From the NCBI GenBank assembly GCA_023418925.1, contig JAEZYS010000018.1, forward strand, positions 51,257-115,256: 64,000 nt of DNA, read 5' to 3'. The stretch is from Bacillota bacterium. Its GTDB lineage: Bacteria > Bacillota > Clostridia > Oscillospirales > Ruminococcaceae. Within the stretch, counting starts at the first letter, position 1, and every line of letters begins with the position of its first letter. Shown piece after piece: positions 34,192 to 40,197 of this stretch. Position numbers and translations under genes: made by a program. The notes beneath the pieces are model-generated. The model had not been told where the DNA came from. It did not search any database and worked only from the letters and a program-made list of their open reading frames with translations.

Positions 34192-35076
34192 CTATTTCAT
34201 TAATTCATTCTGAAGCTTATTCACAAGCTCAAGTGTATATGGAATAACAAGTCCCATTCTAATTTTATTAAGGATTTGCAAAGCCTCCTGCTTGCGTCCC
34301 ATCTCTGCATAATTGAGCGCAACTATATATTTAATATGCGCACTTAATCTCTGATGTATAGACGCATCTTTTTCGTTTTTGTCCTCACTTAGCACCCTTA
34401 ATGCATTGTCACAGCATTCAAGGCTTGCCTGATAATTGCCAATTGTATATTCATATATAGCAATTGCTCTGCAGATTGTATATCCGTTGACAGGACTATG
34501 CATATATGTAAGCATGAAATACAATCCCTGCTCATATATCTGTTTAGCCATTGCCATATCGCCTGTCATGCAAAGTGCTTCAAGGCAAACAGGATAATAA
34601 GTTGTCAGAGCAAGCGGATTATTCAGAATTGTATATGGAACAATATTTTTATACTGAGTTATAGTCAGGTCATAGTATCCGTTAATATTATTGAAAATAC
34701 CCTTCTCAATTATATTCATATGGTAGTTATGGGTGTTAATCTTCTGATTCATGAGGTGAAGAAAGCGCAACGAATAGCCCTCATTACGTTCTATCTGCTT
34801 TATTTCAGAGCCATCCAATCTGAATATGGTATTGATAACAAAATATCCGACAGCAAAAAGAACAGCTCCAACAATTATAATTATATATGTTTCTATAAGT
34901 GTAAACATATACAATACGAAGATAACCAATATTGAAATTATAAAACTTATAAGCAATGATGTTGTTGATCTTATTTTACTTAAAGGATAGTTTGCCCTTT
35001 TCTCATAAACATTATATATTCTTTTGAGATCCTGCGCTGTTTCATAAGGTGCTGTTACACCTGGAAATTTGCTCAT
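34192..35076 (-). CDS. Membrane protein with C-terminal TPR-like region
   Basis: The 294-residue protein has two adjacent transmembrane helices at about residues 40-90 (SLLISFIISILVIFVLYMF and a second to FVINTIFRL). A long helical cytoplasmic region follows with repeats such as AKQIYEQGLYFML and NYQASLECCDNALRVL, resembling TPRs. GGGAGGG places the start at ATG 35076. It sits between khpA and rimM, a position normally empty in Firmicutes. Function is unknown. Confidence 0.68.
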   Translation of the reverse strand: MSKFPGVTAPYETAQDLKRIYNVYEKRANYPLSKIRSTTSLLISFIISILVIFVLYMFTLIETYIIIIVGAVLFAVGYFVINTIFRLDGSEIKQIERNEGYSLRFLHLMNQKINTHNYHMNIIEKGIFNNINGYYDLTITQYKNIVPYTILNNPLALTTYYPVCLEALCMTGDMAMAKQIYEQGLYFMLTYMHSPVNGYTICRAIAIYEYTIGNYQASLECCDNALRVLSEDKNEKDASIHQRLSAHIKYIVALNYAEMGRKQEALQILNKIRMGLVIPYTLELVNKLQNELMK

Positions 35077-35105
35077 ATCGTCATTCCCTCCCGTCAATAA
35101 ACCAC

Positions 35106-35127
35106 AAAACCCGCAAAAGCGGGTTTT
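35106..35127. terminator. Terminator between khpA and the TPR membrane gene
   Basis: Stem AAAACCCGC/GCGGGTTTT with a 4-nt loop, usable on both strands. Confidence 0.8.
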
Positions 35128-35134
35128 AAATTAT

Positions 35135-35368
35135 TCAGTCTATTTCGACCATTATTTTCTGGTTTACTCTGCCTGCTCCTGCACGCATAACAGTTCTGAT
35201 TGCCTTAGCAATCCTTCCCTGTTTGCCGATTACACGTCCCATATCTTCCTGTGCAACATGAAGGTGATAAACTATTACGCCCTCTGCGTCAGGTTCGCTG
35301 ACATCAACAGAAATAGCATCCTTATCTTCCACAAGACCTGCAACAATAGTTTTTAAAAGTTCTTCCAT
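35135..35368 (-). CDS. khpA: KH-domain RNA-binding protein KhpA
   Basis: The 77-residue single KH domain has the GxxG loop in GRVIGKQGRIAKAIRTVM. KhpA binds RNA as a dimer or with KhpB/EloR and affects cell elongation. It is in the expected position between rpsP and rimM. GGAG precedes the ATG. Confidence 0.93.
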   Translation of the reverse strand: MEELLKTIVAGLVEDKDAISVDVSEPDAEGVIVYHLHVAQEDMGRVIGKQGRIAKAIRTVMRAGAGRVNQKIMVEID

Positions 35369-35621
35369 TTATCTCACAACTCCATTCCGTTATTATGAAA
35401 ACAGCAAAGCCTTATCTGGAAACGGATCAAGTAGCTTTGCTTTGTTGTTTATTTACTTAAATATTATGACCATGCTTCCTCAGGAAGCATGTCTCTCTTT
35501 TTGATGTTTTGTGTAATTTTGAAAAGCACAAAACTCAGATTTTGAAAGATTTATCTTTCAAACTTTTCACCTGATACGGACACCTATAAAAGGTGTCCTC
35601 ATAAGATGAAGCGGTCAAGAA
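35369..35621 (-). other. Spacer between rpsP and khpA with two hairpins
   Basis: Reading leftward, it holds an AGAGAG-led CATGCTTCC/GGAAGCATG hairpin (stem arms 35471-35491) and then AGCAAAGC/GCTTTGCT (35405-35445), a likely terminator or processing hairpin. The first looks like the hairpin-bridged ribosome-binding sites elsewhere, but no gene follows it. Confidence 0.5.
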
Positions 35622-35864
35622 TTACTTAACGCCATTCTTGTCAAAAAGTCTCTTAACTGTCTCTGTTGGCTGAGCGCCATTAGCCATCCACTTCTTAGCC
35701 TTTTCAGCATCGATGCTTACAACTGATGGTTCCTTTGTGGAATCATAGTAGCCGATTTCTTCGATAAATCTGCCGTTTCTAGGATATCTAGAATCAGCAA
35801 CAACTATACGATAGAAAGGAGCCTTCTTTGCACCCATTCTTCTGAGTCTGATTTTAACTGCCAT
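35622..35864 (-). CDS. rpsP: Ribosomal protein S16
   Basis: The 80-residue bS16 shows VKIRLRRMGAKKAPFYRIVVADSR and YPRNGRFIEEIGYYD. GGAGGTGAAT precedes the ATG. It lies downstream of ffh, as in most Firmicutes, but two small membrane-protein genes separate them. Confidence 0.97.
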   Translation of the reverse strand: MAVKIRLRRMGAKKAPFYRIVVADSRYPRNGRFIEEIGYYDSTKEPSVVSIDAEKAKKWMANGAQPTETVKRLFDKNGVK

Positions 35865-35935
35865 GTATATTCACCTCCGAATAATTACTTTATATATTAA
35901 TGCTTTATACCTGTAATACAAAGCGTTAATTCAGA

Positions 35936-36145
35936 TTATTTAAAAACACCCGTGATTGAACAAACTCCAAAAATAATTAGAAGCAATGAAATAATACCAT
36001 AAAATATTCGTGTTCCTGTTCTTCCAATCAAGCGGATAAGACGCTGTGCTTTTGTACTGTCAAAATACCAGTCCCAATTCATTATTGACACAATCAGTAT
36101 AAATACTCCGACAACAATAAAGAGAATATTAATAAATAAATCCAT
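35936..36145 (-). CDS. Imm17-like small membrane protein
   Basis: The 69-residue protein has two transmembrane helices around a short polar loop with NWDWYFDSTKAQRLIRLIGRTGTRIFYG. That loop resembles the conserved W/F-F..S..A...V...GR.G.R.FY pattern of the Imm17 family. Imm17 proteins are predicted immunity proteins of polymorphic toxins, but the family is also common outside toxin loci, and no toxin is seen here. The start is placed at ATG 36145, after a hairpin-bridged Shine-Dalgarno; an ATG at 36157 lies partly inside the hairpin. Confidence 0.6.
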   Translation of the reverse strand: MDLFINILFIVVGVFILIVSIMNWDWYFDSTKAQRLIRLIGRTGTRIFYGIISLLLIIFGVCSITGVFK

Positions 36146-36182
36146 GTTGATAACCATGCTTTATAAAAGCATGCCTCCCTTT
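36143..36182 (-). promoter_or_regulatory. Hairpin-bridged ribosome-binding site of the Imm17-like gene
   Basis: On the minus strand, AAAGGGAGG (36182-36174) is followed at once by a 7-bp hairpin CATGCTT/AAGCATG (36173-36167 with 36161-36155), then 9 nt and ATG 36145. Folding out the hairpin gives ideal spacing. The linear distance is 28 nt, with no other Shine-Dalgarno. Confidence 0.6.
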
Positions 36183-36188
36183 CATAAT

Positions 36189-36401
36189 TCAATCAGCAGG
36201 GACAAATTTTCCTATTCCTATTAAGACCAGAATTCCACACGTTATCAATACCATACTCACTATTATATTAAAAACTGATGAACGAAATTTCTTATGTTGC
36301 CCGCCATTTATCATCTGTCGTAATGTGGAAATCAAATGTAAAACACCTACTAAAATAAATACCACAGACCATAAAACAGTGTTATTATGTGAAAAATCCA
36401 T
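36189..36401 (-). CDS. Small two-helix membrane protein
   Basis: The 70-residue protein has hydrophobic segments at about residues 9-27 and 43-65, separated by a polar, basic loop (TLRQMINGGQHKKFRSS). It has the same two-helix layout as the next, Imm17-like protein and may be a distant relative. AAAGGTGAC precedes the ATG in the normal way. It lies between ffh and rpsP, where Firmicutes usually have nothing. Confidence 0.55.
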   Translation of the reverse strand: MDFSHNNTVLWSVVFILVGVLHLISTLRQMINGGQHKKFRSSVFNIIVSMVLITCGILVLIGIGKFVPAD

Positions 36402-36440
36402 TTGTCACCTTTTTTGTAAAATTACTGCCTCTCTGCCTTA

Positions 36441-37814
36441 TTACATAGGCATTCCAGGGAATCCGCCTCCACCCATCATTCCAGGAGGAAGTCTGAGCTT
36501 GTTCTTCTTACCCTTGCCGTTTTTGCCCATTACACCAAACTGCTTCATCATTTTCTGCATTTCTTCAAACTGCTTTAGCAGTCTGTTTACATCTGCAACG
36601 GTATTTCCGCTTCCTGCGGCAATACGGCGCTTTCTCTGCGGATTTACGATTGAAGGCTTTGCTCTTTCAGCAGGAGTCATTGAAGTAATTATCGCTTCAA
36701 CTCTCTTAATCTGATTGTCATCAACGTCAACATCCTTGAGTTTATCGCCAACGCCAGGGAGCATGCCCATAATCTGCTTTAACGGACCCATTTTCTGAAT
36801 CTGCTTCATCTGGTCAAGCAAATCGTCAAGATCAAAGGAGTTACCCTTGAGTTTTTCAGCAAGCTTTTTTGAGTTATCCTCGTCAAATGAAATCTGTGCC
36901 TTTTCAATAAGAGTAAGCACATCGCCCATTCCAAGAATTCTCGAAGCCATTCTTTCAGGATGGAACTGCTCAAAATCATCAAGCTTTTCACCCATACCAA
37001 CAAACTTGATAGGCTTACCTGTAACGGAAAGTACGGACAGAGCCGCACCGCCCCTTGTATCTGAATCGAGCTTTGACATAAGAACACTGTCAATACCGAG
37101 AGCGTCATCAAACGCCTGAGCAACATTAACGGAATCCTGACCTGTCATAGCATCGACAACAAGCATAATTTCATGCGGCTGAGTTTCAGCCTTGATCATT
37201 TTCAGCTCGTTCATGAGGTCTTCATCAATATGAAGACGACCGGCTGTATCGAGGATTACAATATCATTTCCGTAATCCTTGGCATGCCTAACAGCTTCCT
37301 TTGCAATGGTAACAGGATTAATCTGTCCCATCTCAAAGACTTTTACTCCAGCCTTTTCCGCAACGACCTGAAGCTGATTAATAGCAGCAGGACGATAAAC
37401 GTCACAGGCAACGAGCAATGGCCTTTTGCCCTGATCCTTAAAGAACTTTGCAAGCTTTGCAGCATGGGTAGTCTTACCAGATCCCTGAAGTCCACACATC
37501 ATGATAACACATGGCGGCTTGTTAGGTATATTTATTTTGGAGTTATGTCCGCCCATGAGCGAAACAAGCTCCTCATTAACAATCTTGATAACTTGCTGTC
37601 CCGGTGTAAGGCTTGAAAGCACCTCTTCACCAACAGCTCTTTCGGAAACACTTGCAACAAACTGCTTTGCAACCTTATAGTTTACGTCCGCTTCAAGAAG
37701 GGCAAGTCTTACTTCCCTCATTGCCTCTTTTACATCGGCTTCGCTTAGCTTGCCTCTGCCTTTGAGGCGCTTGAACACAGCATTCAGTTTTTCGGATAAT
37801 CCTTCAAAAGCCAC
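36441..37814 (-). CDS. ffh: Signal recognition particle protein Ffh
   Basis: The 457-residue SRP54 GTPase has an N domain (AFEGLSEKLNAVFKRLKGRG), a G domain with GLQGSGKTTHAAKLA, DTAGRLHIDEDL and SKLDSDTRGGAAL, and a Met-rich M domain with RKRRIAAGSGNTVADVNRLL. A Gly/Met-rich tail follows (PPGMMGGGGFPG). AAAAAGGGTGG fits a GTG start at 37814; a GTG at 37823 lies within the Shine-Dalgarno. It binds 4.5S/6S RNA and targets membrane proteins co-translationally. It follows ylxM by 38 nt. Confidence 0.97.
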   Translation of the reverse strand: MAFEGLSEKLNAVFKRLKGRGKLSEADVKEAMREVRLALLEADVNYKVAKQFVASVSERAVGEEVLSSLTPGQQVIKIVNEELVSLMGGHNSKINIPNKPPCVIMMCGLQGSGKTTHAAKLAKFFKDQGKRPLLVACDVYRPAAINQLQVVAEKAGVKVFEMGQINPVTIAKEAVRHAKDYGNDIVILDTAGRLHIDEDLMNELKMIKAETQPHEIMLVVDAMTGQDSVNVAQAFDDALGIDSVLMSKLDSDTRGGAALSVLSVTGKPIKFVGMGEKLDDFEQFHPERMASRILGMGDVLTLIEKAQISFDEDNSKKLAEKLKGNSFDLDDLLDQMKQIQKMGPLKQIMGMLPGVGDKLKDVDVDDNQIKRVEAIITSMTPAERAKPSIVNPQRKRRIAAGSGNTVADVNRLLKQFEEMQKMMKQFGVMGKNGKGKKNKLRLPPGMMGGGGFPGMPM

Positions 37815-37852
37815 AGCAACCACCCTTTTTATGAATTTATATCGTCACATTA

Positions 37853-38227
37853 TCAGAAAAGATCCTTGTTTTCCTCTGCAAGTTGCATAAGATACTCGGC
37901 ACGTTTTACGATACCCTTAGGGTTCCCGTACAAAGAACCTTCCTCCTTGATACCGGCAGCAAGTTCCCCGACCTCTTCTATAATCTTGTAAAATTTCTTA
38001 GCTTTTTCAGCAATATGGAGTTTATTCTCCATATCAAACAAGGTTTGTTCCCCACGTTTTATACTGTCACGGACGCCTTGCCTTGTAATCTTTTCGTGCT
38101 CTGCAATCTCGGAAAGTGACAAGTCTTCATTATAGTACAGGTCAATAACATCCTTCTGCTTGTCTGTCAGCATTTCTGAATAAAAATCAAGAAGCACAGA
38201 GATTTGCAGATCCTTTTCAATATCCAC
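37853..38227 (-). CDS. ylxM: YlxM family helix-turn-helix protein
   Basis: The 124-residue protein has a sigma70 region-4-like helix-turn-helix (LTDKQKDVIDLYYNEDLSLS, EIAEHEKITRQGVRDSIKRG) and a helical C-terminus. YlxM nearly always precedes ffh in Firmicutes and is thought to modulate SRP; its exact role is family knowledge. GGAGGTG precedes a GTG start. It is the first gene after the consensus promoter. Confidence 0.92.
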   Translation of the reverse strand: MDIEKDLQISVLLDFYSEMLTDKQKDVIDLYYNEDLSLSEIAEHEKITRQGVRDSIKRGEQTLFDMENKLHIAEKAKKFYKIIEEVGELAAGIKEEGSLYGNPKGIVKRAEYLMQLAEENKDLF

Positions 38228-38271
38228 ACTGACACCTCCAAAACATTATGTAAAGCAAAAACACTTTACAT

Positions 38272-38300
38272 ATTATACATCATTTACATCCCCTTGTCAA
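38272..38300 (-). promoter_or_regulatory. Consensus promoter of the ylxM-ffh operon
   Basis: On the minus strand: TTGACA (38300-38295), a 17-bp spacer and TATAAT (38277-38272). Both hexamers are perfect. Confidence 0.9.
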
Positions 38301-38475
38301 GAGTTAAAAATAATTTTTTATAGCATATCATTCCTGTATTAGATAATCTTTGAACTTATGTCATTAAATACATCAGTATATTACAGAAAGCCACTCAAAT
38401 AATAATAAAACTTACATTAAACGGAGAATAAGTAAGAAATATATATCTTTCTTATGCTAACCACACATAAATCAA

Positions 38476-38518
38476 AGAGAGGAGGCGTGCTTCCTGCAGA
38501 AGCATGATTATAACTATG
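38476..38518 (+). promoter_or_regulatory. Hairpin-bridged ribosome-binding site of the PF06541-like gene
   Basis: AGAGAGGAGG (38476-38485) is followed at once by an 8-bp hairpin CGTGCTTC/GAAGCATG (38486-38493 with 38499-38506), then 9 nt and ATG 38516. A GTG-initiated mini-frame (GTG CTT CCT GCA GAA GCA TGA) also spans the hairpin. Confidence 0.6.
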
Positions 38519-38917
38519 GTAAAGTTTAAAGAATACCCTGTGATTTTTTTATTCGGAGCATTTCTCTATTCTATTATAGAGATTGCTTTCAGAGGATATA
38601 CCCATTGGTCAATGGCAATACTCGGCGGGTTATGCCTTTCAATAATGTACAGCCATTTCACAAACCACCCAGAAACATCTATTTTCCGCAAGTGCCTATT
38701 CGGTGCATTGACAATAACAGTGCTTGAATTTGTTACAGGCTGTATCGTCAACCTATGGCTTGGCTGGAACGTATGGGACTATTCCGACTTATACCTTAAC
38801 CTGTTTGGACAGGTATCTCTTCTGTTTTCTATTGCATGGTACCTAATTACAATTCCAGCTGTGTTTTTATGCAGATTTCTTGGAAGAATGTTCAGGCCCA
38901 AACCAGTACATGCATAG
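38516..38917 (+). CDS. PF06541-type putative ABC transporter permease (CmpB-like membrane protein)
   Basis: The 133-residue protein has four transmembrane helices and the pattern FLFGAFLYSIIEIAFRGYTH, LGWNVWDYSDLYLNLFGQVS and SIAWYLITIPAV. This is typical of the small membrane family labelled putative ABC-transporter type IV. Transport function has not been shown for such short members. The start is placed at 38516 because of the hairpin-bridged Shine-Dalgarno; an ATG at 38504 is inside the hairpin. It is divergent from ylxM. Confidence 0.7.
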   Translation: MVKFKEYPVIFLFGAFLYSIIEIAFRGYTHWSMAILGGLCLSIMYSHFTNHPETSIFRKCLFGALTITVLEFVTGCIVNLWLGWNVWDYSDLYLNLFGQVSLLFSIAWYLITIPAVFLCRFLGRMFRPKPVHA

Positions 38918-38925
38918 ATATAATT

Positions 38926-38958
38926 AAAGGCACGAGCGTAAAGCAGGTGCCTTTTTTA
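38926..38958 (+). terminator. Terminator of the PF06541-like gene
   Basis: Stem AAAGGCAC/GTGCCTTT followed by TTTTATA. Confidence 0.85.
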
Positions 38959-38975
38959 TACATAAGTTTAACAGC

Positions 38976-39248
38976 TTAGAATTTTATTGCATTTTCACAC
39001 CACATTTTGCATTGCTCAATACGTTTACCGTCATCGCCCTGTTCCTTGTCATATGCAAACTGATTAAGCAGCTCACATGGGAACTCACTGCAAAGCCCGC
39101 AGTTTTCAAGACTCTTACCTTCACAGCATGATTTTACCGGACATCCGTCACCCCAGAAAGGCTTACCGATATTTACACATCCTGCACAATTCATTTGTTC
39201 ACGATATTCACATTCACCACAAAGTATTCCGCATCTTGATTCAATCAT
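38976..39248 (-). CDS. DUF3795 family Cys-rich protein
   Basis: The 90-residue protein has about a dozen cysteines in CGILCGECEYREQMNCAGC, DGCPVKSCC and NCGLCSEFPCELL, typical of DUF3795. It probably binds zinc or an iron-sulfur cluster. GGAGGTGAC precedes the ATG. Function is unknown. A second, longer member is at 53445-53864. Confidence 0.8.
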   Translation of the reverse strand: MIESRCGILCGECEYREQMNCAGCVNIGKPFWGDGCPVKSCCEGKSLENCGLCSEFPCELLNQFAYDKEQGDDGKRIEQCKMWCENAIKF

Positions 39249-39284
39249 TATGTCACCTCCTTATGTAAATAATAAAATGTCAGG

Positions 39285-39722
39285 CTATCTCTTTTTCTTA
39301 TGGTAGCTGTTGATATCAAACTTTATAAGTTCACAGATAAAGTCAAGCATTTCTGATGTAGCATCCATAACATCGTCAATGGTTTCTTTATCAATATCCA
39401 CCGGAATGTCGGCTGGGTACCTTGTTTCAATGTAGTACCTGTTAAGGAGTGCACTTTTTGTAATCCACTTTGCAAAGCTCTGATCCATAAGTGCCGCCTG
39501 CTTGCAAAGCCATGTAAGGTTGTGTCCGTCAAACTGTCTCCTGTTCTTGTACAGCAGAAAGCCTTTCAACCCTTTTTCTATGCATTGCTGGCAATGAAAA
39601 GCTGCAACACTGTACAGCCTTTCATCGTCCATAAGTATCTGTGCAGCAAGCCTGTCCTGATACGCATGGAATATCCAGTCATAATATCTTTTACTGTCAG
39701 TGTTATGATTAGCCCTGCTCAT
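39285..39722 (-). CDS. HEPN domain protein
   Basis: The 145-residue helical protein has the HEPN pattern: HCQQCIEKGLKGFLLY in the second helix, the GHNLTWLCKQA loop, and LLNRYYIETRYP near residue 95. HEPN proteins paired with minimal nucleotidyltransferases form toxin-antitoxin-like modules. Here the start overlaps the partner's 3' end by 14 nt. The usual Rx4-6H RNase motif is not clear, so RNase activity is uncertain. Confidence 0.8.
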   Translation of the reverse strand: MSRANHNTDSKRYYDWIFHAYQDRLAAQILMDDERLYSVAAFHCQQCIEKGLKGFLLYKNRRQFDGHNLTWLCKQAALMDQSFAKWITKSALLNRYYIETRYPADIPVDIDKETIDDVMDATSEMLDFICELIKFDINSYHKKKR

Positions 39723-40020
39723 AAATCAGTACCCCCGCATTATCTACCTTGTATGCAAAGGAACAGTCATCCTGGACAATATCATTCCATTCAGTGATAT
39801 TGTATACCAGAATATCACAAGGAACAGGACAATCAGTATTTACAAGTATATCTGTTTCAAGAACTGATGGCATATAACTGTCAGCAACAATAATACACAA
39901 CTTAAAAGATGTAAGATCACCCATTTTATCTGATTTGCTTGAAACAAGAAAAATTTGAAACGGTGAACAGATTTTAATAATATCGTCAGCCATTTGTCTG
40001 ATTATTGGATTGTTTTCCAT
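39709..40020 (-). CDS. Degenerate MNT-type nucleotidyltransferase domain protein
   Basis: The 103-residue partner of the HEPN protein fits the size and position of a minimal nucleotidyltransferase. The expected GSxxxGxxxxxSDxDL motif reads VSSKSDKMGDLTSFKLCIIV, so the Gly-Ser and the metal-binding Asp pair are lost. Catalysis is therefore unlikely. The start is taken as ATG 40020; the longer upstream frame has no ribosome-binding site, and an AAGGGGGG plus weak hairpin lies between. Family assignment rests partly on the neighbour. Confidence 0.6.
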   Translation of the reverse strand: MENNPIIRQMADDIIKICSPFQIFLVSSKSDKMGDLTSFKLCIIVADSYMPSVLETDILVNTDCPVPCDILVYNITEWNDIVQDDCSFAYKVDNAGVLIYEQG

Positions 40021-40059
40021 ATCAATATTTATGCCCCCTTCAGAAGCACGTCCCCCCTT
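40018..40059 (-). promoter_or_regulatory. Possible degenerate hairpin-bridged ribosome-binding site
   Basis: On the minus strand, AAGGGGGG is followed by GTGCTTC, a 5-nt loop and GGGGCAT (pairing with several GU pairs), then 10 nt and ATG 40020. The internal GGGGG could itself serve as a Shine-Dalgarno. Confidence 0.35.
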
Positions 40060-40134
40060 CCAATACATTAAAACACATTTGTTTTCTATATTATAGTACA
40101 CATATTTTTTAATGTCAACCATATAAATGAAAAA

Positions 40135-40175
40135 TAATTTAAAGCGGCGATAATGTGTTATAACATTACCGCCGC
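40135..40175 (-). terminator. Terminator of the GH9 gene
   Basis: Stem GCGGCGATAATGT/ACATTACCGCCGC with one mismatch, followed on the minus strand by TTTAAATTATTTTT. Confidence 0.75.
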
Positions 40176-40197
40176 AAAAGTTGCTGAAAAATTGATT

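Noticed and set aside
35936..36401. Polymorphic toxin immunity locus
   Set aside because: Only an Imm17-like small membrane protein is seen; no toxin, secretion tag or repeat-rich gene is nearby.
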